From the NCBI GenBank assembly GCA_036873755.1, contig JAVTVY010019000.1, positions 16,029 to 80,028 on the forward strand: a stretch of 64,000 nt of DNA, written 5' to 3'. Origin of the DNA: Hanleya hanleyi. Taxonomy: Eukaryota; Mollusca; Polyplacophora; Lepidopleurida; Hanleyidae. Position 1 is the first letter of the stretch. Each line of letters starts with the position of its first letter. Shown here one piece after another: positions 46,439 to 56,758 of the stretch. Made by a program: the position numbers and the translations under genes. The notes beneath the pieces are model-generated. The model saw only the letters and a list, made by a program, of their open reading frames with translations, made no database searches and was not told the origin of the DNA.

Positions 46439-47011
46439 ATGGCTTATACTTGTTCTGAGTGTGAACGCACGTTCACCAGACATTACGATATGATGCGACA
46501 CCAGAAAAATATACATGGGATTGAAGACGCCGAGGAGCCCGTTGAGGCAGATACTGATACAGAGATTGATGAGAGTGCATCGACTGATACCGAATCCAAG
46601 ATTGCTGACAGTATATCTACTGATATGGAGAGCTTGACCTCAGAGAGTCAGCCTACATCCCAGGAAAGTGAGGCAGAACCTACCTTCTGGGATCGTATTG
46701 TGACAGCAGCTATCAATACTCACGCTGAAGCGATCGAGGACGCCGGAGAGGATAATTTACAACAGACGTACACCCAAATGCGCTCCCGCATCAGGAAAAC
46801 AGCCATGGCGATCTATGAACAGTATACCTTACTACCGCTTGAAATGAAAGGCGACCCCACGCACAGGTCCATCATGAAGACCAAGCGTCACTTGGAAGAG
46901 GCTATGGGGCTACCACCCACAGAGGCCCTGGAAAATGCGATCAGAATGCGCAAACAACTGTTTCAGGACATGCTGCCCGAAGAATATCCGGGCCTGTCCG
47001 ACGATGATTAG
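46439..47011 (+). CDS. C2H2 zinc finger + acidic linker protein (190 aa)
   Basis: Residues 5-27 form a C2H2 finger (CSEC...HQKNIH; C-x2-C-x12-H-x4-H), with the same spacing as the finger in front of the ATPase. Residues ~28-82 are acidic and Ser/Thr-rich. Residues ~83-180 are helical: FWDRIVTAAINTHAEAI, AIYEQYTLLPLEMKGDPTH, AIRMRKQLFQDM. This last part aligns by eye with the C-terminal domain of the ATPase gene (YVDLLTHMKLLDKDPVHMEI, AIAQKKHLFERI). The protein looks like the ATPase with its motor replaced by an acidic linker. Function unknown; a DNA-binding, regulatory or scaffold role is inference. The frame is intact, with AATAAA one base after the stop. Confidence 0.85.
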   Translation: MAYTCSECERTFTRHYDMMRHQKNIHGIEDAEEPVEADTDTEIDESASTDTESKIADSISTDMESLTSESQPTSQESEAEPTFWDRIVTAAINTHAEAIEDAGEDNLQQTYTQMRSRIRKTAMAIYEQYTLLPLEMKGDPTHRSIMKTKRHLEEAMGLPPTEALENAIRMRKQLFQDMLPEEYPGLSDDD

Positions 47012-47017
47012 AATAAA
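47012..47017 (+). terminator. polyadenylation signal
   Basis: AATAAA directly behind the TAG stop of the 190-aa gene. A second AATAAA lies at ~47211, before an A-run and a (TTG)n tract. Confidence 0.6.
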
Positions 47018-47289
47018 CGGTTCAGAATGAACATGACCGAAGAAGGAACTCTCTGAAATGGTGACTTCTGATTGGACAAGAATACATCTAACGGACAGGA
47101 ACGAATAGGACAGATGCAAATGGCGGTCTCTGATTGGACAAGAGTCTTTCTTGAATTGTAAACATACCCAACGCGGCTCCCCCAGCGTGGGTATGTTATG
47201 ATGGAGGGGAAAATAAACTATATGAAAAAAAAAACTTGTTGTTGTTGTTGTTCCCTCATGTGTCATCCTTGTTGTTGTTGTTTTCTCTC

Positions 47290-49456
47290 TCCGGTCTATA
47301 TCATGGCGTCAAGGCGCTAGCGGGACCCATACAGGGTCCAGTTTTCGACACTAGGTGACCACATCCCGAAGAAATGGCCAGTTTTCGACACCGGATGTGC
47401 CGCCATCTTGAACATACGTGCCGCCATCTTGGATATGTCCCATAATGCACCGGGTCAAAATACTCGCTTCTGATTGGCTGAGAACTCTGTGACGGATTTG
47501 AAATACTCGCTTCTGATTGGACGAGAGCTCCGCAGTGCGTCTGCGCATGCGCAGAATGATATTCCTACCGCACACCCAACCCATCAGATGCCCCTTCACG
47601 AATGCTTCACTATGATACCTCACTCGACCCAATCGGACCAATAGTGGCTCCCCTAGCTCCCAAAACGGCTAGTTTCATACCCTTTGACCACCGCGCATGC
47701 GCAGAATGCCGATATTCCAACCCCACATCCACGCCATCAGAGGTCCCCTCACCTAGGCTTCACATGGATACCTCACACGACCCATTCGAACCGTGAATAG
47801 CCCATCTCTAACCCAAACACACACCCACATACACCCCCCCCCCCAAAATGCCTACTTTCTATACTACGGGCCAGACTATCGAACACGGACTATTGAACAC
47901 GGACGGACCATTAGTGTAGTCAAGTGCTCCTCCACGAGAGCTTCAAAATAAGACCTCATACGACATCATCGGATCATTAGGGACTCACCTAGACTCCAAC
48001 ATGTCCACCCCGTATGGCCCTATACACTCATAGCCATGCAGTATAGGCCTATGGGCCTACCCAGGGCTTGGTGACTTTTTTCAAAAATTTCACCGATTCG
48101 CTCCGCGACCCTTGCTATGATGTTCTAAATGTCGAGACGTGAAAAACGAGACCCCACAACCCTACCGCAAATGTATAGAAGTGGGTTTCCCAGTAGGACA
48201 AACATCGGTCCTATACCTCCAGTATGGGAATATATATTTATATATATATGTCTATATGGGGCTATATCGTACTTTTTCAAAACTTTCACCGTTTCGTGCC
48301 GTGACACTTCCTATCATGTTTGTCTTGACGAGACGAGTAAAACGAGACCCCACAACCCTACCGCAAATGTATAGAAGTACGTTTTCCAGGGGGACAAACA
48401 TTGATCCTATACCCCCAGTATGGACTATATGGGTCAATATCGTACTTTTTCAAAAATTTCACCGATTCGTGCCGGGACACTTCCTATCATGTTTGTCTTG
48501 ACGAGACTAAGAAAACGAGACCCCACAACCCTACCGCAAATGTATAGAAGTACGTTTTCCAGGGGGACAAACATTGATCCTATACCCCCAGTATGGGACT
48601 ATATGGGGCTATATCGTACTTTTTCAAAAAATTCACCGATTCGTGCCGGGACACTTCCTATCATGTTTGTCTTGACGAGACTAAGAAAACGAGACCCCAC
48701 AACCCTACCGCAAATGTCGAGAAGTGGGTTTCCCAGGATGGTCCTATACCCCCATACCCCATATAGGCATTTTCACGTAATTTAGGATAAAGTCCGTGTT
48801 CCGTATTTTTTCAGGAAAAATTTTACATACACCCACCCTGGAACTAGGGGGAGATAACTCTATTGATAGGCAAGCCCCGTTAAGCCCGGCGACCTATATA
48901 CCTCCCATACCCCATATAGGCATTTTCCCAGGTTTTTCGATAAAGTCCGTGTTCCGTATTTTTTTTTTTTCAGGAAAATTTTTACATGCACCCACCCAGC
49001 CATCAAATACCCCCCTCACCTAGGCTTCACTTTGATACCTCATAATACTCCATCGGACCATTATTGGCTCCCCTAGATACCAAAACGTCTATTTTCATAC
49101 CCTTGGGCCACCGCGCATGCGCAGAATGCCGATATTTCACCCCACACCCAGTCCATCAGATGCCCCTTCACGAATGCTTCACTTTGATACCTCATATGAC
49201 CCCATCGGACCATTAGGGGCTTTCCTAGCTCCAAAACGGCTATTTTCATACCCTTGGGCCACCGCGCATGCGCAGAATGCCGATATTTCAATCCCGCACC
49301 CAGCCCATCAGATGCCCCTTCACATAAGCTTCACTTTGATACCTCACTCGACCCCATCGGACCATTTTATCTAGGGACTACTTTTTCTCCGCGGAAGCTT
49401 TTTCCGCGACCGCATCACCGCCAGACATGACCGCATCACCGCGGATGAATACATCT
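47290..49456 (-). repeat. right inverted terminal block of element 1
   Basis: Reverse complement of the left block, with extra copies. From the gene side outward: a module with CCGCCATCTTG pairs and CTGATTGG boxes (47390-47530), CATGCGCAGAATG units (47540-47720), a segment also found at 55010-55160 in element 2 (47935-48070), about four ~178-bp units with CGAGACCCCACAACCCTACC (48060-48760), two more CGCATGCGCAGAATGCCGAT units (49110, 49265), and the CG-rich end with CATCACCGCGGATGAATAC. Confidence 0.8.
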
Positions 49457-49460
49457 TTAT

Positions 49461-49937
49461 ACAATTAAAATTAATTAATTAATTTATTTATTTATTTATT
49501 TATTCTGTGAAAACATGCAAATGTTCGAATCAAGGGAGATAACCCGAAATTTGTGAAAAATCAAAAAAGTGCAAACAGAGTTATCGATCCCGGCAAAATA
49601 TGACCTGTAATGCCGTTATACTACTACTTCAGTATGGCCAGTATTTATTTTACAGAACTCATTACCTTGGAAATTATTACAAACAGCTGACCACTAAAGC
49701 TCATATCTTGCTTCAAAACACATTTGTAGGTATATTTTGTGAAAAGCGAGCTCCTAAAACGGTACCGATAAAATTGACAAGTTCACAAATGTTTTGAAAC
49801 ATATTTTTAAACAGATTTGCATCAATACTACATCCTCTCAGCATAAATTATGTGTGTGAGAAATTGCACTTTGATGTGATCTAATATTTTTCAGTACCCC
49901 TTAACTGAAAGTTTTTCAACCGTGACATCCATCTGTT

Positions 49938-49971
<34 letters not shown>

Positions 49972-49989
49972 AAACAACATACCCACTCG
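49461..49989. other. gene-free DNA with a (CAA)n microsatellite
   Basis: TTTA repeats at 49480-49503 and an (ACA)n tract at 49939-49978. AAGGGAGATAACCC at 49533. No gene. Confidence 0.55.
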
Positions 49990-50430
49990 GTGAGTCTTCC
50001 GGTTCAAAAGGTACGGCTGGTGGTCACTGACCATGACCAGTGACCTTTTGACCTAAATCTTTGTATCCGACACCTCGCTTCCCGTTAATGCATTCACTCA
50101 CATAAATATGAGATTTTCAACGGTTTTCTGATTTTTGTTATTCCCAATTGCCTTGACCGTTGACCGTTCGAACTTAAAGGGTTCTTGTTTGCCTTTAGCA
50201 TGAGGTAGCGCTGAACTTTGGTCACAGTCCATATCACTGGACTGGGGCAATAGCACATACATTTTTACAATGATTTCCTGATGCATGGGGAGTACCGTTG
50301 ACCTTTGACCTATTTGACCATTGATTATTTCAGTACCTGGCATATCGTCTTTCACTCAAACAAAAAAATAATTTCAACGATTTCCGGATCTTTAGGCCAC
50401 AGTGACCTTGACCTTCGGCCTACATAAAAT
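49990..50430 (-). mobile_element. decayed hairpin-family fragment (AGGTCA-rich), minus strand
   Basis: On the minus strand it repeats AAGGTCA/TGGTCA and ACTGTGGCC. TGACCTTTTGACCTA (50041) and CCGTTGACCTTTGACCT are reverse versions of the motifs in 5965-7746. Ends not recognised. Confidence 0.5.
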
Positions 50431-51340
50431 TTTAGTACCGTATGTGACATCTGCGTCATCCACAGGAATCCTGGGCAAATCTGAGAGAAATCGGTCAATC
50501 TGTTTGAAAGTTATGGAACTACATAAGAAAAGTCGAAAGGAGGAGGAGAAAGAGAACGAGAATGTGCATTCGCCAGCTATTATAATTGACGTAGTCCAAA
50601 AATTACCATACATCATTATCTTGTTTGAAAAAGTACACTAAACTGTGCATAAAAGGTACACGCCACTGTTCTAAGAAATAACCAATATAACTCGTTATAT
50701 TTCCTAGGCCGGACTCTACATATACAAATGTCGCTTTTCAGATGTCATCGTCCGGTCTGGACACAACACAAAACAACAAAGGGACACTCGTATCTGGCGG
50801 ACCTCTGTTCCTTCCACCATGTTATGAACGGATGGATGTACTTGGGCACATACCTAGGCCATATGTACGGGTTCGATAGCTAGTCTGTTCGTCTCCTCTG
50901 TTAATACACCAAAAGAATTGCGCCAAATGCCAGCCAAACTGGAATAGGGGGGATTCCAAACATACAACTGAGTCAAGGCCGTCTTATGATAACTCGTGGT
51001 ATTTTTGGTATGTCCATGACTGACTAGACTTGCACAACACCGGCTGACCTGGATGTTTACGCCATGCTGGTTGTACCTCGGTACCTCACAGTTATCTAGC
51101 TGGTACTGAAGATTCAATAGGACTATATGTATGGTGGGGAGCTATAGTATGTGCCATGATAGTGCGGAGGAACGGGTTGTATGGCACGCTCTTCCTGACC
51201 AGGTCCCAGTGGTCAAGTCAATTCAATCTAATCCATATTGTTTTCGTTAATTGTATGCACATTCTCCTACTTTTCCTTTTTAACCTTCTCTTCGCCACAT
51301 TCATTATGTAGTTCCTTAACTTTTCAATGAATATATCGTT
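50431..51340. other. gene-free intergenic DNA
   Basis: No coding frame, RNA gene or element boundary recognised. Confidence 0.45.
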
Positions 51341-51745
51341 TCTGTCAAATTTCAAGAGGATCAAGTAGACGGTCAAAGGTCAAGGCCTGAAAAATCATTG
51401 AAAATCGCAAATTTTGGGAACGGATAAATCAGGGGAACACAATAAAAAAATCAAATGGGGTCAAAGGTCAATACGCTTTGGCCAGAAAAATCTGAAAGTC
51501 TTTGTAGTTCAAGTTTGTGTTGAGTGACATCAGTTGGAGATGATATACTACCAAATTTGAGGTCAACAGGTCAAAGCGCCATGTCATTGTGGCTCACAAA
51601 ACAGAAAATCAATGAAAACATATTGTGTGCTTCTTGGACTTGGATTGAGATCAAACTTCGGGTAACGTACCTCATGACCTAATGACGTCGAGAGGTCAAA
51701 TATAGAGGCCAATGGCCACCAACAACTCATGAAATACTCGTAGAT
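51341..51745 (+). mobile_element. decayed hairpin-family fragment, plus strand
   Basis: GGTCAAAGGTCAAGGCC, GGTCAAAGGTCAATACG and GAGGTCAACAGGTCAAAGCG resemble the repeated body of the AGGTCA-rich elements. No end hairpins. Confidence 0.5.
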
Positions 51746-52170
51746 TTCATTTTAATCACGTACGTGAGCTAATTTGGATCTTGTTTACATTTGTTTGCGA
51801 GACCGAACTTCCTCACTGGACTTAATTTTTCATTTCTGTTGAGGATTGAACATTAGGTTTCATCTGACATAGTTCAGCAAATATGCAGCAACCCGGAGGA
51901 GCGGTTGAAGTTAAATCTGTTGGTTTTTATTCTAATAAAATACAAGATTATTTGAAACAAGCTAAATAAAACCCGTCTGTAGTCATCATCCACTAAGCTT
52001 AAATAAAATTGATTTTTAGGGTTTTGTTGTTGTTGACGTTTGACGTATTTTTTCGGTTTTGGATGCGAAGAAGATGGATTCTGGTCCTCGGGAATGACCA
52101 GGGACTTCGCGCCCAGGCTCCTACAGGGAAACAAGCCCCTTCACACAGGCAGAATCATCCTTCCTTGCAT
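51746..52170. other. gene-free intergenic DNA
   Basis: No coding frame, RNA gene or element boundary recognised. Confidence 0.45.
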
Positions 52171-52200
52171 CATGGAGACTACTATATAGTAGTCTCCATG
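52171..52200. repeat. perfect 30-bp palindrome
   Basis: CATGGAGACTACTAT followed directly by its reverse complement, with no loop. CTTGCATC appears on both sides (52164 and 52201). Confidence 0.9.
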
Positions 52201-52764
52201 CTTGCATCGAGAACAGTGAGAGTAACCGCGTGAAAGGACCATGGCCCTGCACAAGCTATAGCGTGTGTAAATATCCGTAAGATATTAGTCTGCCTTAATT
52301 TAACAAATTTGTCTTCATATTTGTCCAATTACGTGACAATAATACAATTTCTCTTTTTAACACGCCTCGGTAATTCTTCGTGATAGCTCTTTAGAAATAT
52401 GTAGGTTAAATGATCATGTGAACTTGCATGCACGCATGGGTGAATTTATTAGCTGAGCGCCTTTTATGTTTCATTGTGAACATTCTAACAATGACCATGA
52501 ATCATTCATATGATAATCTCGTGGATCGTGACGAGCAGTGCTCATTGTATTCGATTTTCTGCACATCCAGCGGGATGATTAAAGATCTATATACATATAC
52601 GATCCACAACATTTCAGTAAGCGATATTTCGACCCGCGACATTTCAGCAGTAAGCTGGAATAGTAAGCTGGCTACGACATTTCAGCCCACCACATTTCTG
52701 GAGTAAAATTGTATTCATGAGATCTGAAGCATGAGTATGACTTGGTTCGCCAAACTTCACATCA
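52201..52764. other. gene-free intergenic DNA
   Basis: Short local repeats with ACATTTCAG and CGACCCGCGACATTTCAG at 52608-52690. No gene. Confidence 0.45.
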
Positions 52765-52772
52765 CACATAAC

Positions 52773-52982
52773 CACAGGCCCGTGAGACAAGAGTTTTCGG
52801 GGGTGTGGGCGGTGGTATTAGGGTGAAGTGTCGAAATATGGGGTCTCTATATATAACCCCATGCTTTATATAAATCGGTGTGGATTTGTATAAAGCATGG
52901 GGTTATAGAGACCCCATATTTCGACACTTCACCGTAATACCACCGCCCACACCCCCCAAAACTCTTGTCTCGCGGGCCTGTG
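52773..52982. mobile_element. 210-bp foldback element, CACAGGC ends, 8-bp duplication
   Basis: CACAGGCCCGTGAGACAAGA ... TCTCGCGGGCCTGTG, flanked by an exact CACATAAC (52765-52772, 52983-52990). The arms contain CTCTATATATAACCCCATGC and TCGAAATATGGGGTCTC, as in the 667-bp element at 31565, of which it is a short relative. Confidence 0.92.
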
Positions 52983-52990
52983 CACATAAC

Positions 52991-53489
52991 AGATGCCTAT
53001 GGAAAATCAGCTTTGGCATATTATTTCGGTTCACCAGGTCAAACTAATTCTAGTTACATCACACATAGTCATCTAATAATACAATTTTATGGCTATTTAT
53101 CTTTATTTCCTTATGCTTTCTGTGTTAGTCCCAGACAAGGGGTACAACATGTTGATTGTCGTCCATAGCATCAGATATGATGACCCTCGATTTTTATTTC
53201 ATTTGTATAACAGTGCTAATTTATAAAAAAAAAATATCACTAAATGGCTATGTTGAAAAGGGAGGGGTCTGTCTCCACCTTAAGTTCTATAGGAGCTTGA
53301 TCGGGTTTCTTTGTCATCTGACCATCTTTTATTTCTAAGAAGGAAATTCATTACACACATCCAATAAATACGACTGCCCAAATATGTATATGCCCATGCT
53401 GAATAACAGTGCCTCTAACGTTCCTTCAAAACTCCCCTATCGCTCGATTTTGTTCAATGAATATAAGTAGTGTAAGTGGATTTCAGGTA
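52991..53489. other. gene-free intergenic DNA
   Basis: No coding frame, RNA gene or element boundary recognised. Confidence 0.45.
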
Positions 53490-53639
53490 CCGTTTTCCAG
53501 GGAGGTAACTCTTGGTGCCCTTTTTTCCAGGTTAAAGTATAGGGGGCGCCACATCGCCTTTCACCTCTGTGGCGCCAGGGGGCGCCACCAGTTCAAGGTT
53601 ACGTGGAGGTCAAAAGTAGTTCCGGCAACCTTTAACCTT

Positions 53640-55440
53640 TGTATTCTTCCGCGGTCTGGTGGTGATGCCGTCACTTCCGCGGACAGAAAGTAGTCCCATG
53701 TCAGCCAAGTGACTTCCAATGTTAATGTATACGGGGAATGCCTAAAAAGAGTATGGGAATAGACGTTTTGTGACCGGGGTGGGTCCCTAGTGGACCGAAT
53801 GGGTCGAGTGAGGTGTCAAAGTGAAGCGCTCCTCGAGGGCCATTCAGTCATGGGTGGGTACATGTAAAATTAGGATTTTTTCCCGAAAATATAAAAAGCG
53901 AAACACGGACTTTACCCCTAAAATAGGGGAAAACCCCTATCAACTCGAGCCAAAAGGGCTAATATCGGTCCCCGGGCTTATCGGGGCCTGCCTATCAAGT
54001 CAATGGGGTGGGTGCATGTAAAATTAGGATTTTTTTCGTTTGCTTTACTATGGGCTGTGGGGTCTCGTTTTTCTCGTCTCGCCGAGAAAAACACAATGGG
54101 AGGGGTCCCGGAGCGAATCGGTGAAATTTTTGGGAAAAGTCACCGAGGTCTGTATATAGGCTCATACTGGCTATATGGGGGAAGGGGTGGTCAATTTTTT
54201 TTGTGGGTGTTACTATGGGTTGTGGGGTCTCGTTTTTCTCGTCTCGCCGAGAAAAACATAATGGGAGGGGTCCCGGAGCGAATCGGTGAAATTTTGGGGA
54301 AAAGTCACCGAGGTCTGTATATAGGCTCATACTGGCTATATGGGGGGAGGGGTGGTCAATTTTTTTTGTGGGTGTTACTATGGGTTGTGGGGTCTCGTTT
54401 TTCTCGTCTCGCCGAGAAAAACACAATGGGAGGGGTCCCGGAGCGAATCGGTGAAATTTTTGGGAAAAGTCACCGAGGTCTGTATATAGGCTCATATAGC
54501 TCCATACTGGCTATATGGGGGTATAGGTTCAACCTGGGAAATTCACACACGTTCATTGTGATATGGGTTGTTTGGATTTGTTTTTCACGTCTCGTCATTT
54601 AGAACACGATGGGAAGGGTCTCGGAGCGCAACGGTGAAATTTTTGGAAAAGTACCATATAGCCCATATAGTCCCATACTGGCTATATGGGGGTATAGGTT
54701 CAACCTGGGAAATTCACACACGTTCATTGTGATATGGGTTGTTTGGATTTGTTTTTCACGTCTCGTCATTTAGAACACGATGGGAAGGGTTTCGAAGCGA
54801 AACGGTGAAATTTTGGAAAAGTACCGGGTAGGTGTGGATAGGCCCATATAGCTCCATACTGGCTATATGGGAGTATAGGTTCAACCTGGGAAATTCACAT
54901 ACGTTCATTGTGATATGAGTTGTTTGGATTTGTTTTTCACGTCTCGTCATTTAGAACACGATGGGAAGGGTTTCGAAGCGAAACGGTGAAATTTTGGGAA
55001 AAAGTTCACCGAGGCCTGGGTAAGCCCATAGGCCTATACTGCATGGCTATGGGGTATAGGCCCATACGGGGTGGACGTTTTGGGGTCTAGGTGAGCCCCT
55101 AATGATCCTATGGTGTCGTATGAGGTCTTATTTTGAAGCTCTCTTGGAGGAGCATCCGACTGGACTAATAGTTCGCCCGTTTTCAATATTCTGCGCATGC
55201 GCAGTCTGGTGGAACTCACGTTATTCTGCGCATGCGCAGTAGAGAAAGTGTATGGAAATAGACATTTTGGCGCCGACATGGGTCACTATGGGTCCGATGG
55301 AGTCGTATGAGGTCTTATTTTGAAGCTCTTGTGAAGCAGCATCCGACTGGACTCATGGTTCGTCCGTGTTCAAGAGTCTGCGCATGCGCAGTCTGGTCAT
55401 AGAATAGAAAGCAGGCATGTTGGGGGATGCGTGGGGGTGT
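53640..55440 (+). repeat. left terminal block of element 2
   Basis: Six or so ~170-bp units (54010-55010) with TGGGGTCTCGTTTTTCTCGT, GGAGCGAATCGGTGAAATTT and CTCATACTGGCTATATGGGG. The first three (54040-54490) are near-identical; the last three use TGGATTTGTTTTTCACGTC. Then come three TGCGCATGCGCA sites (55192, 55227, 55378). Both strands stay open for 166-199 codons across the units because the unit length permits it; this is not a gene. Confidence 0.8.
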
Positions 55441-55990
55441 GTTTTAACTCACCACTATGGGTCCATGGTTGTGGTTGGGTGGTGTGGGTTCTGCGCACAG
55501 ACGTCACTTCCGGGTTTCACTAAAACTACCTTCGAACACAGAAGAGTTCCAATTTTCCCCTTAGACGTAGGGTCCGGATGTTCAACATCCGGGTTTTCCC
55601 CGGCCCGGCCAGGCCCGCCCCGCCCCGGCCGCAGCGCGCGCGCGCGCGGGTTATCCGGAAGTACGCGGCATCACCGGAAGTGCGCCGATGAATGTCGGGT
55701 CAAAAAGTCAAAGGTCACATCCAGGTCAAAGGTCTCCCTTTCGGCAAGGTTCGGCAACAATGGTTGCGGCATCGATATACAGAGCTTGAACCCAAAAAGG
55801 GGATTGTAAATTAACCTGGGAAGGATGGGCAGTTCCATTTGGACCAATCAGCGTTCGAGAAAATGAGCCAATGAGTGATCGATAAAAGAACCAATGGACG
55901 GGTACTAGAATTTCGCTCGCGTCTGCGCCTACATCCGGGTACTAGGATGCTTTCGCCTACGCCCGCGCCTACATCCGGGTACTTCTTTGT
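55441..55990. promoter_or_regulatory. GC-rich region with clustered CCAAT boxes
   Basis: GC-rich stretch with (CG)n at ~55633-55647, then three CCAAT boxes (GACCAATCAG 55842, AGCCAATGAG 55865, AACCAATGGA 55889) and a duplicated CTACATCCGGGTACT (55930, 55970). It ends at the TATA box at 55996. It is probably the regulatory region of the element's right-hand genes (inference). Confidence 0.5.
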
Positions 55991-55995
55991 AGGTG

Positions 55996-56003
55996 TATAA
56001 AAG
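55996..56003 (+). promoter_or_regulatory. TATA box before the mini-ORF transcript
   Basis: TATAAAAG preceded by the CCAAT cluster. The first good ATG follows 154 nt later at 56150, after a leader with GCCTGAGCCT and CGGAGCTA repeats. Confidence 0.65.
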
Positions 56004-56149
56004 TGGGAATGTTTAGGGCATTGCTGCATTCATTGCCCTGCCGATCGGAGCTACCTGACCAGCCTGCCTGACCAGCCTGAGCCTATCTCTCGAGAGGAGC
56101 TACTTGCCTGAGCCTCACCAGCCTGAGCCTGCCTCACCGGAGCTATACC

Positions 56150-56203
56150 ATGAAACGTGGAGAAGATTTTTCAGGGGATCCAGGAGCGCCTCCGGCGCTG
56201 TAA
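56150..56203 (+). CDS. 17-codon mini-ORF
   Basis: ATG AAA CGT GGA GAA ..., ending at TAA after 17 codons (charged start, then Gly/Pro/Ala-rich). It is the first ATG after a TATA promoter and leader. It may be a short peptide, an upstream ORF, or the first codons of a larger gene that has been deleted. I do not assign a function. Confidence 0.35.
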   Translation: MKRGEDFSGDPGAPPAL

Positions 56204-56306
56204 TCTGTGTTGTTGTTGCTCTCTTTTTGCACTAACCCATCAGAATAGTACGTATCACGGACTACACCCGTAGAGCTACGTATAGGCGCGCATGTGTGAC
56301 ATGGTC

Positions 56307-56314
56307 TATAAAAC
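56307..56314 (+). promoter_or_regulatory. TATA box of the 108-aa gene
   Basis: TATAAAAC, 53 nt before the ATG at 56360. Confidence 0.7.
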
Positions 56315-56359
56315 ACGTCCCTCTGGATCCCACACCTTCATTTCTACGGTTGCAGAGCC

Positions 56360-56686
56360 ATGACGGAAATCCAGCCTTATGCCACTCGCATTTTACAGCA
56401 TGCCACCGTGGTTAATTCACTCACGGGTTACCGAGCAGTGGTTCGGTACATGTTTGCAGATGGCGACGACAACGAGGGGCGACGCCAGATCCTGAAAGAG
56501 TTTACAGAAGCGGTCCTCGACAGAGTGCACTCGATGGAGAGGTGTGCCATCACCCACCACTACTGGACTATGACAGCCATCCTTGATGCTCGGGCTATGG
56601 ACCACGAGCGCTCACGCCGGAATCAGCGACGGCTGGTTGGCCTAGTCATGGTCTGTGCCCTATTGACCATGGCGCTGTGGCATTGA
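56360..56686 (+). CDS. 108-aa predicted tail-anchored protein
   Basis: Mostly helical and hydrophilic (residues 1-88), then a basic stretch RRNQRR followed by a hydrophobic segment LVGLVMVCALLTMAL that ends 2 residues before the C-terminus. That is the layout of a tail-anchored membrane protein with cytosolic N-terminal domain. No family recognised. Codon use and TATA-to-ATG spacing match its neighbours in element 2. The next gene starts 72 nt after its stop, with its own TATA box. Confidence 0.7.
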   Translation: MTEIQPYATRILQHATVVNSLTGYRAVVRYMFADGDDNEGRRQILKEFTEAVLDRVHSMERCAITHHYWTMTAILDARAMDHERSRRNQRRLVGLVMVCALLTMALWH

Positions 56687-56700
56687 CAGTGGGACCTGAC

Positions 56701-56708
56701 TATAAATA
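56701..56708 (+). promoter_or_regulatory. TATA box of the PC4-like gene
   Basis: TATAAATA, 58 nt before the ATG at 56759 and 15 nt after the previous stop. Followed by GTGCGTCATTCACCGATCGT. Confidence 0.7.
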
Positions 56709-56758
56709 CGAGGGTCAGACACAGTGTGCGTCATTCACCGATCGTCATTGGGTCAACC

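Larger units (their letters stand above)
43480..49460. mobile_element. virus-like (Polinton-related) element 1 with long inverted ends
   Basis: About 5.9 kb. The left terminus has GTATTCATCCGCGGTGATGC at ~43624 and the right terminus its reverse complement at ~49436-49455. Both ends go inward through CCGCGGAGAAAAAGTAGTCC, then blocks with TGCGCATGCGC, then ~178-bp units with GTGGGGTCTCGTTTT. The right end is longer (about 2.1 kb against 1.2 kb). The centre holds two genes (45026-46212, 46439-47011). The ATPase links it to Polintons/Mavericks and adintoviruses; polymerase and integrase are absent. The exact left limit is uncertain because similarity to element 2 extends to ~43550. Confidence 0.75.
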
